From: JAVBKX01 sp031553835
GTDB taxonomy: Bacteria; Bacteroidota; Bacteroidia; Bacteroidales; Azobacteroidaceae
NCBI GenBank assembly: GCA_031553835.1
Contig: JAVBKX010000010.1
Location: forward strand, 94,693-158,692
Length of the DNA stretch: 64,000 nt
Reading direction: 5' to 3'
This document shows positions 35,762 through 45,138 of the stretch, in pieces (positions within the stretch are counted from its first letter, which is position 1; every line of letters begins with the position of its first letter). A program made the translations under genes and the position numbers. The notes beneath the pieces are model-generated. The model made no database searches and had not been told where the DNA came from. It saw only the letters and a list, made by a program, of their open reading frames with translations.

Positions 35762-38062
35762 ATGAAACTTCAATTTTTATTCTTTTCCCTTTTGTGTTTG
35801 ACTGCCTGCCGGGCGCAGCAAAACCCAATGCAACATTTATCGGATTATGTCAATCCGTTTATCGGCGCCAGTACCAATGTAGATCGCAGTTACCACGGAT
35901 TGGGGAAAACATTTCCGGGCGCAACAACTCCGTTTGGCATGACACAAGTCAGTCCGAATACCATCACAGGAGGAGACAATGGTTCGGGATATAGTTACGA
36001 ACACAAAACCATTGAAGGCTTTGCTTTTACACAAATGAGCGGAGTCGGTTGGTATGGCGACTTGGGCAATTTTCTCGTCATGCCGGCTACCGGCAACTTA
36101 GCCCTTATCGCCGGCAAAGAAGGCGATCCCAATCGCCCCGGTTATCGTTCGGAATACAATAAAGAAACCGAAATCGCCCAAGCCGGATATTATGCAGCCA
36201 ATCTGACCCGCTATAATATCAAAGCAGAAGCAACGGCCTCGCCGCATGGTGGTATGTTGCGTTTTACATTCCCCGAAAATAAAGAATCGCGCATACAAAT
36301 CGATTTAGCTCGACGAGTAGGCGGGACTTCCACCGAACAATATGTAGAAGTCGTAAATAAAAATACCATTCGCGGCTGGATGAAATGTACACCCGACGGC
36401 GGCGGCTGGGGTAATGGAGATGGACATCCTGATTATGTTGTATATTTTTATGCACAATTCAGCAAACCGTTGGTCAATTATGGGTATTGGAGCGCTGAAA
36501 TTACTGAAAAGCAGGCGCGTAAACGGGAGGACGTACAAAGTGAAAAATACCAGCAACTCATCGCTAATGCTAAAATTATCCGGAATGAAACGAAATTAGG
36601 AGGCAAAAACATTGGTTTTTTCACAGAATTTCCCACTAAAAAAGATGAAACGGTAACGCTGAAAGTCGGCATTTCATTTACCGGCATGGATGGCGCCGAA
36701 AAGAATTTTAACCGGGAACTTAAGAATAAAAATTTTGATCAGGTTCATCAAAAAGCGCGTCAACTGTGGAATGCCGCTTTAAATAAAATGAAAATCGAAG
36801 GAGGCACCAACGATCAAAAAACGGTTTTCTATACCGCTTTGTATCACACAATGATCGACCCGCGCAACCTGTCGGATGTGGACGGACGTTATCCCGGTCC
36901 GGACAACCGGATTTATCAAACTTCCAACTTTACAAAAAGAACTATTTTCAGCGGTTGGGATGTATTTCACAGCCAATTTCCTTTACAAACCATCATCAAT
37001 CCCCAGATTGTAAACGATGAAATTAATTCGTTGGTTTCATTGGCAGAACAAAGCGAAAAAGGATACCTCGAACGCTGGGAATTTTTCAATGCCTACAGCG
37101 GATGTATGATCGGCAATCCGGCGATCTCGTTAATTACTGACGCCTATGCAAAGGACATTCGTGATTACAATATTGAAAAAACCTATCAAGCTGTTATCAC
37201 TACTTCCGATACTTTCGGAAACGAACCACTTGGCTATACCCCAACGGAAAAAGGATATTCCATTTCGGAAACATTGGAATACGCTTACTTCGACTGGTGT
37301 GTGGCCGAATTAGCCAAGATGCTGGGTAAAACGGAAGATGAAAAAACATACCGGAAACGTGCATTGTATTACAAAAACATATTTGATCCGGAACACGCCT
37401 GGTTTCGCCCTAAAAAAACCGATGGCTCCTGGCAGGAATGGCCGGAGGAAGGCCGCCTGAAAGAATGGTATGGTTGCATTGAATCCAATCCTTACCAACA
37501 AGGCTGGTTCGTTCCGCATGATATTGAAGGCCTGGTTGCGCTGATGGGCGGACAGGAAAAAGTTGTCGCCGACCTGGAAAACTTCTTTGAAAAAACTCCA
37601 AAAGACTTCTTTTGGAATGACTATTACAACCATGCCAATGAACCGGTCCACAATGTTCCTGTTATGTTCAACAAGTTAGGCCGTCCCTGGTTAACACAAA
37701 AATGGACGCGCTGCATTTGCGACAATGCATATAAAAACAAAGTGGAAGGATTGACCGGCAACGAAGATGTCGGACAAATGTCGGCCTGGTATGTATTGGC
37801 CGCATCCGGAATCCATCCCGTCTGTCCGGGCAATACACGGTATGAAATTACCAGTCCGGTCTTCGACAAGATCACATTCAACCTGGATTCAGGGAAAACA
37901 TTTACTATTATAGCCCACAATAATTCGCAGGACAACATTTATATCCAACAAATCAAATTGAACGGACAGAAATATGATTTGTTCGACATTGATCACGCAG
38001 ACATTATCAAAGGAAGCACGTTGGAATTATTTATGGGAGCAGAGCCGGCAAAAATGCAGTAA
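35762..38062 (+). CDS. glycoside hydrolase family 92 alpha-mannosidase lipoprotein
   Basis: 766 residues from ATG 35762 (MKLQFLFFSLLCLTACRAQQ), with a lipobox at Cys16. GH92 motifs are present: YVNPFIGAS, GLGKTFPGATTPFGMTQVSP, HANEPVHNVPVMFN and TGNEDVGQMSAWYVLAASGIHP. It differs from the first GH92 of this window around the substrate pocket (GSGYSYEHKTIEGFAFTQMSGVGW; NEPVHN in place of NEPSHH), so a different linkage is likely. The residues after Cys are not acidic, so the lipoprotein may face the periplasm. It is the last gene of the GH29-GH110-GH92 group and converges with the second HTCS gene. Confidence 0.95.
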   Translation: MKLQFLFFSLLCLTACRAQQNPMQHLSDYVNPFIGASTNVDRSYHGLGKTFPGATTPFGMTQVSPNTITGGDNGSGYSYEHKTIEGFAFTQMSGVGWYGDLGNFLVMPATGNLALIAGKEGDPNRPGYRSEYNKETEIAQAGYYAANLTRYNIKAEATASPHGGMLRFTFPENKESRIQIDLARRVGGTSTEQYVEVVNKNTIRGWMKCTPDGGGWGNGDGHPDYVVYFYAQFSKPLVNYGYWSAEITEKQARKREDVQSEKYQQLIANAKIIRNETKLGGKNIGFFTEFPTKKDETVTLKVGISFTGMDGAEKNFNRELKNKNFDQVHQKARQLWNAALNKMKIEGGTNDQKTVFYTALYHTMIDPRNLSDVDGRYPGPDNRIYQTSNFTKRTIFSGWDVFHSQFPLQTIINPQIVNDEINSLVSLAEQSEKGYLERWEFFNAYSGCMIGNPAISLITDAYAKDIRDYNIEKTYQAVITTSDTFGNEPLGYTPTEKGYSISETLEYAYFDWCVAELAKMLGKTEDEKTYRKRALYYKNIFDPEHAWFRPKKTDGSWQEWPEEGRLKEWYGCIESNPYQQGWFVPHDIEGLVALMGGQEKVVADLENFFEKTPKDFFWNDYYNHANEPVHNVPVMFNKLGRPWLTQKWTRCICDNAYKNKVEGLTGNEDVGQMSAWYVLAASGIHPVCPGNTRYEITSPVFDKITFNLDSGKTFTIIAHNNSQDNIYIQQIKLNGQKYDLFDIDHADIIKGSTLELFMGAEPAKMQ

Positions 38063-38189
38063 AATTCACTTCGAATATAATGCTATGGAACATTCAACTA
38101 CTTAATAAATAATGCTAATACAAAAATGTCAAGGATGTAGAATACGATTGACATGAAAACATGAATAAACGATTTGGCAACCTCAACAT

Positions 38190-41100
38190 TTATTGTTGTT
38201 GCTTCTCAAATTCTTTCGGAGTCATTCCAAACTGTTTTTGAAATAATTTAATAAAGTAGGATGGTGAATTAATACCTACGAGATAACAAACTTCGCCGAT
38301 ACGATATTGTCCGCTTTGAATTAATTCGGCAGCCTTCTTCAAACGGATCAGGCGGATAAAATCAGTAGGGGTTAATTCGGTTAATGCCTTGATTTTCCGG
38401 TGAAGGCTCGACCGGCTCATGTAAATATTTTCGGCCAGTCGTTCCACATTAAAATTGGAATCGGTAATATTATCCTGGATAATATCGATTATTTTTTGTA
38501 CAAATTGTTCATCAGCCTTGTTCATTCCAATATTTTGAATCGGCAGGAACGGTTTACGCATAAAGGCTTCTTTTTCGCGGCGGCGGTTGTTCAACAATGT
38601 TGTCAATTGGGTAATCAAATGCCCCATTGAAAATGGTTTTTCGACGTATGCATCCGCTCCCATTTCCAAGCCATGGATTTTACTCTCCAAATCATTTTTT
38701 GCCGTCAACAATACGACAGGAATATGGCTATACTCCAGATTGGTTTTAATATTTTTGCAAAGTTCAAAGCCACTCATTTCGGGCATCATCACATCCGACA
38801 ATACTAAATCAACTGTTTTTTCTTCTAAAATTTTGATGGCTTCGATTCCATTGCCCGCTTTTTCTACCACAAATTGTTTGCGCAATTTATCGGAGATAAA
38901 CGACAACATTTCAACATTATCTTCTACGACAAGGATAATTTCGGCATGTGCCGGCTCATGTTTGTCTTCATTATCATCCAGAATATATCCATCGGGAATC
39001 ACTTCTTTCTCCATATCCGCTTGTTCCAATGGCAATTTGAGTACAAATTGATTCATTCCATCCTCTTCCCTGAAATACAGATACCCATGATGCAATTCGG
39101 CCAGCGAACGAGCTAATGACAAGCCAATTCCCGAACTGGAAGCCGCTTTCCGATCTTTATTGACCTGATAAAAAGGGTCGAATATTTTTTCACTCAATTC
39201 GGGCAAAATCAGGTCTCCATCATTTTTAACATACGTCAGTACATAGCCATTTTCCATCACCAATTCTATTTCAATATATTGATCAGAATAACGAATGGCA
39301 TTCAAAAATAAATTATTGAAAATTTTGGGCAATGCATCTTTGTCTGCAGAAAGCAACACATCATCCGGAGGCAACAACAAAGTCATGGATTTTTTCTGAC
39401 GGAACGCTTCGGGTTCAAAACGGGCATAAACCTCCCTTAGCATATCGGAAAGATTGATCATAGACAGATTCAGTATAAATTTATTACTATCGACCTTCCT
39501 GAAATCCAGTAATTGATTGACTAAGTTCAAGAGTTCTGTTGTATTTTTGCTCATAATACTTAAACTCTTTTTGATCTCCGGGTCTTTTATTTCCATTTCC
39601 ATCATCGATTCCAGAGGCCCGTTGATCAGCGTAATCGGAGTCCGGATCTCATGAGCGATATTGGTAAAGAACTCCACTTTCGAGCTATACAACTCTTTTT
39701 CTTTTTCCGATTCAAACAACTTTCGTTTTTGCGCATGCCGTTTGTCGGTTCTTTGCTTATAACTCCTCCCGAAACAAGCCAGCAATAAGATCAACAACAG
39801 CGCATAACATGCAATCGCTATATGGGTCAACCACCAGGGAGGCAAAATTTCTATTTCAATCGATGTACCGGCATCGTTCCATATTCCATCGTTGTTGCTT
39901 CCTTTGACTCTGAAAGTATATTCGCCGGGAGGAAGTTTGGCATAAGAAGCGCTATGTGTATTATTCGTATAAATCCAGTCATTATCCACATTTTCCATTT
40001 TATATGCATACTTATTGGCTGAAGGCGCGATAAAACTCAAAGCAACGAAATCGAAACTAATGTTGGATTGATTGTAACGTAATGTTATTTTCCTGGTATG
40101 GCTAATGCTTTTCTCCATCGGACAATGTCCCGAATGCATATTGATTTCAACATTGGAAACAGATACCTTTGTAATGTAAACCGGAGGAATAAAAGTATTA
40201 TCCTTAAAAAGAGAAGGGTCGAAAGCGACCAATCCGCTCAAACCGCCAAAATAAAGTTTTCCGGCGCTGCTCATCAATCCTGATTTGTAATTGAACTGGT
40301 TACCCGGGAGGCCATCGCTTTGCCTGAAAATTTTCACTTCTTTTGTTTGCGGATTAAACTTAACCAGGCCATTATTAGTACCAAACCACAGATTGCGTTC
40401 TTTGTCCTCAACAATTTTATAAGCTACATCATCGGGAAAACCATCTTTTACCGAAAAAGAAGTAAAATTGTCGGTAGCCTTGTTATAACGGGAAATACCG
40501 CCCCTGTCGGTAGCAAACCAAATGTCGCCCCTGCTGGTTTCGGTAATACTGCTCACCGAGTTGGAACTCAACGAAGTATCATCTACAGCATTGCGTTCGT
40601 AATGTTTTAAATCGCCGTTTTTTTGATTATAGCGAAAGACCCCGTTTCCCATAGTCGCCACCCATATACATCCTTCCGAATCTTCCATGATATCATAAAT
40701 ATAATTCAGTCCGAATGCATCGACCCGTTTAAAATCGCGTTTATTTTTATCCCCCACATATACACCCCAACCGTTGCCCAGCCATATTTTTCCGTAGCGG
40801 TCTTCGCAAATTGCATAGATACTGGCTTCATCTAAATTCAAAGATTCTCCCGAATAATGCTGAACTTTGAAATTCGGAAGTTGAATGACATCCAATCCGT
40901 TCTTAAAAAAACCGACCCACACCTGGTTTACATCAATCCAAAAACCTAATATCCGGTTATTATTATAAAGCGACAAACCCTCTTCTTTACCCATTCTTGT
41001 AAAAGTTTTGGATTTGGGATTATAAATATTAATGCCGGCATCTTCTGTTGCAATCCAGATATTTCCCTGAAAATCTTCTTTTAATTCCCGGATCCGTGTA

Positions 41101-42173
41101 CTTCCGATCGAATTTTTATTGCTTGAAGGAACATACCGTTCAAAAGTCTTACTCCAACGCGGCAGGTAACTTACTCCTCCGAAAATAGTTCCGATCCAAA
41201 TACCATTTTCATTGTCCTTATAAATTTTTTCAATGTGATTATCGGGCAACGAATGAGCATACATCGGATCTTCCTGGATATGAGAAACCGTATTTTCCAA
41301 CTCATTGATAACGAATAATCCGTCTTCGGTTCCCACCCATATTTCATCATTGATATTGAGCACATGCCGAATGATTTTATAGTGAACATCGGGAGCGTTA
41401 ACATCCGAAACACTATTTTTCCGTTTATTAAACCGCCGCAATTTTCCTTCGTGTATTCCCAGAATCAGATCTTCCCCATAATCACACATGGTGTATATGT
41501 TTTCATTCTCTAAAGTACCTCCGTTACTATCTCCCAGATAAGGGATGAAAGAATCGCATCCTTTATCATACAAATAAACGCCGCCTCCATTACTGCCGAC
41601 CCAAACCATTCCGTTTTGTTCGATACAAATACATTGCACGTTGCCCTGATTGTGCAACTCCGGATTTCCGATCACATAATGAAATAATTTTTTTGAAAGA
41701 AGATGGTATCTAAAAACGCCCTGGTTAGGCATTACAATCCAGATATTATGATCGTAATCGGCGCGTATGTCGGCTACCCAATCATGAATGGTCGTCTGAG
41801 TGTTGGAAGTATCTCCGAAACATGTGAATTTTTCATATACCGGATCGAAAATATACACCCCCTTGTCGGTTCCTATCCATAATTTATGCTCGGGATCCTC
41901 AAACAATGCTGAAATATTATTATTTCCTTTTTTGGCTACAGGATCATAACAATCAAAAACTTTTATAGATATACCGTCATACCGGTTAAGCCGGTTACGG
42001 GTGCCAAACCACATAAAACCGTAACTATCCTGTATCAGTGATTTAACATCTACCTGCGATAGTCCCGACTCGCCATCAATTCTGGAAAAGAAATAATTAG
42101 AATTGTTGTTCGTAAATGCGTGGGCAGTAATACTGGCAACGAATGACAAGATGAACCAAAATGCATATTTCAT
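38190..42173 (-). CDS. hybrid two-component system sensor/regulator (HTCS), second copy
   Basis: About 1327 residues from ATG 42173 (MKYAFWFILSFVASITAHA); ten extra codons upstream would overlap the -7 element, so the shorter start is chosen. The periplasmic two-component-regulator propellers carry SYGFMWFGTRNRLNRYD, with LWIGT and IWVAT blades. A Y_Y_Y domain (LPPGEYTFRVKGSNNDG), a membrane helix, HisKA (FFTNIAHEIRTPITLI), HATPase (NNLFLNAIRYS), a receiver (VVEDN; LVLSDVMMP) and an AraC-type helix-turn-helix ending PKEFEKQQQ follow. The layout equals that of the first HTCS in this window. It stands downstream of the SusCD/fasciclin locus but has its own promoter. A shared DNA element suggests it controls GH76/GH29 genes too. 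Confidence 0.95.
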   Translation of the reverse strand: MKYAFWFILSFVASITAHAFTNNNSNYFFSRIDGESGLSQVDVKSLIQDSYGFMWFGTRNRLNRYDGISIKVFDCYDPVAKKGNNNISALFEDPEHKLWIGTDKGVYIFDPVYEKFTCFGDTSNTQTTIHDWVADIRADYDHNIWIVMPNQGVFRYHLLSKKLFHYVIGNPELHNQGNVQCICIEQNGMVWVGSNGGGVYLYDKGCDSFIPYLGDSNGGTLENENIYTMCDYGEDLILGIHEGKLRRFNKRKNSVSDVNAPDVHYKIIRHVLNINDEIWVGTEDGLFVINELENTVSHIQEDPMYAHSLPDNHIEKIYKDNENGIWIGTIFGGVSYLPRWSKTFERYVPSSNKNSIGSTRIRELKEDFQGNIWIATEDAGINIYNPKSKTFTRMGKEEGLSLYNNNRILGFWIDVNQVWVGFFKNGLDVIQLPNFKVQHYSGESLNLDEASIYAICEDRYGKIWLGNGWGVYVGDKNKRDFKRVDAFGLNYIYDIMEDSEGCIWVATMGNGVFRYNQKNGDLKHYERNAVDDTSLSSNSVSSITETSRGDIWFATDRGGISRYNKATDNFTSFSVKDGFPDDVAYKIVEDKERNLWFGTNNGLVKFNPQTKEVKIFRQSDGLPGNQFNYKSGLMSSAGKLYFGGLSGLVAFDPSLFKDNTFIPPVYITKVSVSNVEINMHSGHCPMEKSISHTRKITLRYNQSNISFDFVALSFIAPSANKYAYKMENVDNDWIYTNNTHSASYAKLPPGEYTFRVKGSNNDGIWNDAGTSIEIEILPPWWLTHIAIACYALLLILLLACFGRSYKQRTDKRHAQKRKLFESEKEKELYSSKVEFFTNIAHEIRTPITLINGPLESMMEMEIKDPEIKKSLSIMSKNTTELLNLVNQLLDFRKVDSNKFILNLSMINLSDMLREVYARFEPEAFRQKKSMTLLLPPDDVLLSADKDALPKIFNNLFLNAIRYSDQYIEIELVMENGYVLTYVKNDGDLILPELSEKIFDPFYQVNKDRKAASSSGIGLSLARSLAELHHGYLYFREEDGMNQFVLKLPLEQADMEKEVIPDGYILDDNEDKHEPAHAEIILVVEDNVEMLSFISDKLRKQFVVEKAGNGIEAIKILEEKTVDLVLSDVMMPEMSGFELCKNIKTNLEYSHIPVVLLTAKNDLESKIHGLEMGADAYVEKPFSMGHLITQLTTLLNNRRREKEAFMRKPFLPIQNIGMNKADEQFVQKIIDIIQDNITDSNFNVERLAENIYMSRSSLHRKIKALTELTPTDFIRLIRLKKAAELIQSGQYRIGEVCYLVGINSPSYFIKLFQKQFGMTPKEFEKQQQ

Positions 42174-42200
42174 GGGCGGTAATATATATTTCTCACAATG

Positions 42201-42208
42201 CAAATATA
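42201..42208 (-). promoter_or_regulatory. -7 element of the second HTCS gene
   Basis: On the minus strand it reads TATATTTG, an exact TAnnTTTG match, and would start transcription about 20 bases before ATG 42173. It argues that the HTCS can be transcribed independently of galM upstream. Confidence 0.5.
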
Positions 42209-42232
42209 TATCTATTTAAACAAACTTCCATC

Positions 42233-42299
42233 GCAAAAAATAGCACAAATGTCGTAAATAATGATCAAAACAATCCAACCCGAGCCAAATAGCACAAAT
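42233..42299 (-). promoter_or_regulatory. HTCS upstream element with a 13-base direct repeat
   Basis: AAATAGCACAAAT occurs perfectly at 42238-42250 and 42287-42299, 49 bases apart. The first copy is part of a 26-base block (42233-42258) that matches 32461-32486 at 23 of 26 positions. It sits just upstream of the HTCS -7 element. A binding site for the HTCS itself (autoregulation) is the simplest reading. Confidence 0.6.
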
Positions 42300-42311
42300 T
42301 AACATTGTCAA

Positions 42312-43328
42312 TTAAATTTTCGAATCGAAAAATTTGTACCGGATAGTATATGTCACTTCTTTCGACGCTTCCAGAATACAAGAGGGAAAATGAGAATGAT
42401 GGGGGGCATCCGGATAAAACTGCGCTTCTAAGCACACGCCATCAAACGGCTTGTGAACACCGGAAAGATAATCTCCCGTATAAAACTGAATGCCGGGCAT
42501 ATCAGAATATACCTCTAAGCATCTTCCTGAACCTTCACTTTTTAGTGAGGCTAATAAACGGGGCGTTCCAACATTAGCCTCCGTTCCGATAAAATAAGTA
42601 TTATATCCTTTCAGTATTTCTCTTTTCAGGGGCATCAATTCACGGATTTTTTTAAACTTTCTAAAATCAAAAGCGGCATTATCCTGAATCGGCAAAATCT
42701 TACCGGTCGGTAAAAATTCATCATTCATTTCCAAAAACCGGTCTGCTGCGACCTTAAACTGATGATCCAACGGACATTCTTTTCCCGACGATAAATCAAA
42801 ATACGCATGATTGGTCGGATTCATTATCGTTTTCCGATCTGCAATTCCTTTATAACGGATCGTCAATTCATTTGCATCGTTAAACGAATAACGAACCGAA
42901 AAATGCAGATTACCGGGAAATCCCCCTTCCCCATCTTTACTATCTATAGATAAAACAAGGGAATCGTCAACTATTTTATAATCAAAAAATTGCTTATTAA
43001 ATCCCTTCCATCCCCCATGATTTGTATTTTTTCCGTCATTTTTATCTAAGGAAAATGCCTCTCCGTCCAATTCAAAACCAGCATTGGAAATACGATTGGC
43101 AAAACGACCAATCGTAGAACCAAGGTAGGCGGTATCGGCAAGATAATCCACCAGATTAGGATAATTTAAAACGACATTTCCCAACCGGTTATTTTTGTCG
43201 GGAACTACAATGGAAACAATTGCAGCCCCATAATTCAATATATCTACAAACGACCCGGAGGCGTTCTGCATCCTGAAAAGAATGCAGTCGCCTCCGGCAG
43301 ATTGGACTTTTTGATTTATCGTAATCAT
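42312..43328 (-). CDS. galM: aldose 1-epimerase (mutarotase)
   Basis: 338 residues without a signal peptide, so cytoplasmic. The GalM beta-supersandwich is marked by FVDILNYGAAIVSIVVPD, GSTIGRFANRISNAGFELDG and NHGGWKGFNK. The catalytic His lies in NPTNHAYFDLSSG, and the catalytic base Glu in CLEAQFYPDAPHH. The enzyme interconverts alpha and beta anomers of galactose, glucose or similar aldoses and feeds released sugars into kinases. Its start codon is one base from the stop of the SusD-like gene, so it is the last gene of the SusCD/fasciclin operon and ties that operon to galactose-like sugars. Confidence 0.93.
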   Translation of the reverse strand: MITINQKVQSAGGDCILFRMQNASGSFVDILNYGAAIVSIVVPDKNNRLGNVVLNYPNLVDYLADTAYLGSTIGRFANRISNAGFELDGEAFSLDKNDGKNTNHGGWKGFNKQFFDYKIVDDSLVLSIDSKDGEGGFPGNLHFSVRYSFNDANELTIRYKGIADRKTIMNPTNHAYFDLSSGKECPLDHQFKVAADRFLEMNDEFLPTGKILPIQDNAAFDFRKFKKIRELMPLKREILKGYNTYFIGTEANVGTPRLLASLKSEGSGRCLEVYSDMPGIQFYTGDYLSGVHKPFDGVCLEAQFYPDAPHHSHFPSCILEASKEVTYTIRYKFFDSKI

Positions 43329-43329
43329 G

Positions 43330-45111
43330 TTATTTGATATACCATGCGTTGGGATCCATCAATTTAGATTTCATTTCAGCAGCTCTGGCGCCATATTTAG
43401 CAGAAACTTTTTCAGCCATAAACGCAGGATATTCATTTCTATGGCGGGCAATACGCAACAAATCGAAATAACGGTTACCTTCAAAAGGAGTTTCGGCAGC
43501 CATTTCATCGAGGATACGCAGTTCGACCCAATTGATGGAATCCTGTTTAGCCTGCTCCAGTTTATTTGCATCAGTTGAAATGGTCCAGTGCATAAAACCT
43601 TCATTATCCACATAAGGAGTACCATCCTCGTTCATCACCTGTTCGTATGGAGTATAATCAGGAATCACAAAATAGTGATTGTCCCGGGGAATTCCCTGTC
43701 CACGGCCACGGGCCGCCATTGGAAAATTATTATTAAAATTACTATTTGGCGGAAACTGAAGCCAATACTCTCCTGTCGCAATCTCAGCAGGATTTATCAC
43801 TAACGATTTAGGATCATTGACATTGCTATAAGTTAAACCATACTTTAATGTTGCAAATGCAAAAGACGGTTTTCCTGCACGATTAACAGCCTCTGCATAC
43901 CTCAGATAAAGATGAGGAGTCCGAAATACCGGAATCCAATCCAAATAGGCCAACCCATTGAAAAAATATTTATTGGCCGGGTCAGACCCCCCGGACGCTA
44001 TTTTGGCAATTTTGTCAAACTTGCTGATTAAAGTCAACGGCTCTACATATTCGGGAAGTTTATACATACCATAGGCATCAGGCTCCGATCTTGCTTTTTG
44101 TGTCGCCGGAACATATCCCCGTAAATCTCCGATAGTATAAGCAGTAGGCGCCATATTATAGTTTGGAGCAAAACAATAAACCGCGGCAGCCATTGAATCT
44201 AAATAATTTTGACTCGGGCATAAGCTAAACTTATCATTCATTGTAAGACTCACCAATTTACTATGATAGTATTGTGGTTCAGTATTATATTGAATAACAG
44301 CTGTAAATTCCTCAGAATAGCTATTCGGGTGCTTTATGCTTGACACCTCAAAAGATGACTGCGTCCAATAATTCGGGTAGTTTCCAACAAAAATTCCGTT
44401 TTGATAAATATAATGATAATACATGCTGGCAGCCATAATGTAATCGTTTTTATATAAATATAAATCACCCAACATCACTGGCACCGGGATAAAACGCTGA
44501 CCATACTCAGGATTAACAACATACAAATACGGAAAAAGATCTTCGATCAATTTATCTACTAATTCATCCATATTAACAGATGGAAAAGTGGCAAGGGATT
44601 CTTCCAGACTCAACACAGGTTGTTCCAAATAACTAACTGTACCATAAGCCTGTACCAATTGCAGATACGCCCAGGCACGCACTATTTTGATGGCGGCAAA
44701 TGTGGGCAACATTACTTTTTCAGTTCTGATCGTAACACTGGTATCCATCCGTTGAATCACGTAGTTGCAATTATTAATTAAATTATAATAATCACGTTTA
44801 TCTGCATATTCGCCAGTCGGAGTCGTCGCAAATTCATTGATCGCTTTCATGTCTAATGAAGCATTTTCTCCTACAGTCATCAAATCGCCCCGCAATTCTC
44901 CAAATATCACATATCGGTCTCCCAGTTTTTGAAGATCTCTCAAAATTCCATTATATGCATAATATGCTTCACTGGTATTATGAATAACCACATCTTCTTC
45001 AAAAACAACCCGGCTGGAATCTGTTTCGAGCATATCCTGACAAGCAGTAAAACTCAAAAGCATCATTCCCGCACAAAACGAAAATATCGTTTTAAATCTA
45101 TTGAATATCAT
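43330..45111 (-). CDS. SusD-like lipoprotein (fasciclin locus, pair 2)
   Basis: 593 residues, longer than most SusD proteins. The lipobox is LLSFTACQDML. SusD features include YAYNGILRDLQKLGDRYVIFGELRGDLM, the helix IKIVRAWAYLQLVQAYG, the surface-helix element HLYLRYAEAVNRAGK, and the near C-terminal TPFEGNRYFDLLRIARHRNEY. The last segment (MDPNAWYIK) differs from the common NPGY ending. It should form the lid of the SusC encoded 27 bases upstream. It is followed one base later by galM, indicating co-translation. Confidence 0.92.
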   Translation of the reverse strand: MIFNRFKTIFSFCAGMMLLSFTACQDMLETDSSRVVFEEDVVIHNTSEAYYAYNGILRDLQKLGDRYVIFGELRGDLMTVGENASLDMKAINEFATTPTGEYADKRDYYNLINNCNYVIQRMDTSVTIRTEKVMLPTFAAIKIVRAWAYLQLVQAYGTVSYLEQPVLSLEESLATFPSVNMDELVDKLIEDLFPYLYVVNPEYGQRFIPVPVMLGDLYLYKNDYIMAASMYYHYIYQNGIFVGNYPNYWTQSSFEVSSIKHPNSYSEEFTAVIQYNTEPQYYHSKLVSLTMNDKFSLCPSQNYLDSMAAAVYCFAPNYNMAPTAYTIGDLRGYVPATQKARSEPDAYGMYKLPEYVEPLTLISKFDKIAKIASGGSDPANKYFFNGLAYLDWIPVFRTPHLYLRYAEAVNRAGKPSFAFATLKYGLTYSNVNDPKSLVINPAEIATGEYWLQFPPNSNFNNNFPMAARGRGQGIPRDNHYFVIPDYTPYEQVMNEDGTPYVDNEGFMHWTISTDANKLEQAKQDSINWVELRILDEMAAETPFEGNRYFDLLRIARHRNEYPAFMAEKVSAKYGARAAEMKSKLMDPNAWYIK

Positions 45112-45138
45112 ACGCTAATATTTTATTTTTTTATCGTA

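Noticed and set aside
38126..38154. Seven-base inverted repeat (ATGTCAA/TTGACAT) between GH92 and HTCS
   Set aside because: The stem is short and AT-rich with a 15-base loop and no T-run; it is not distinguishable from chance.
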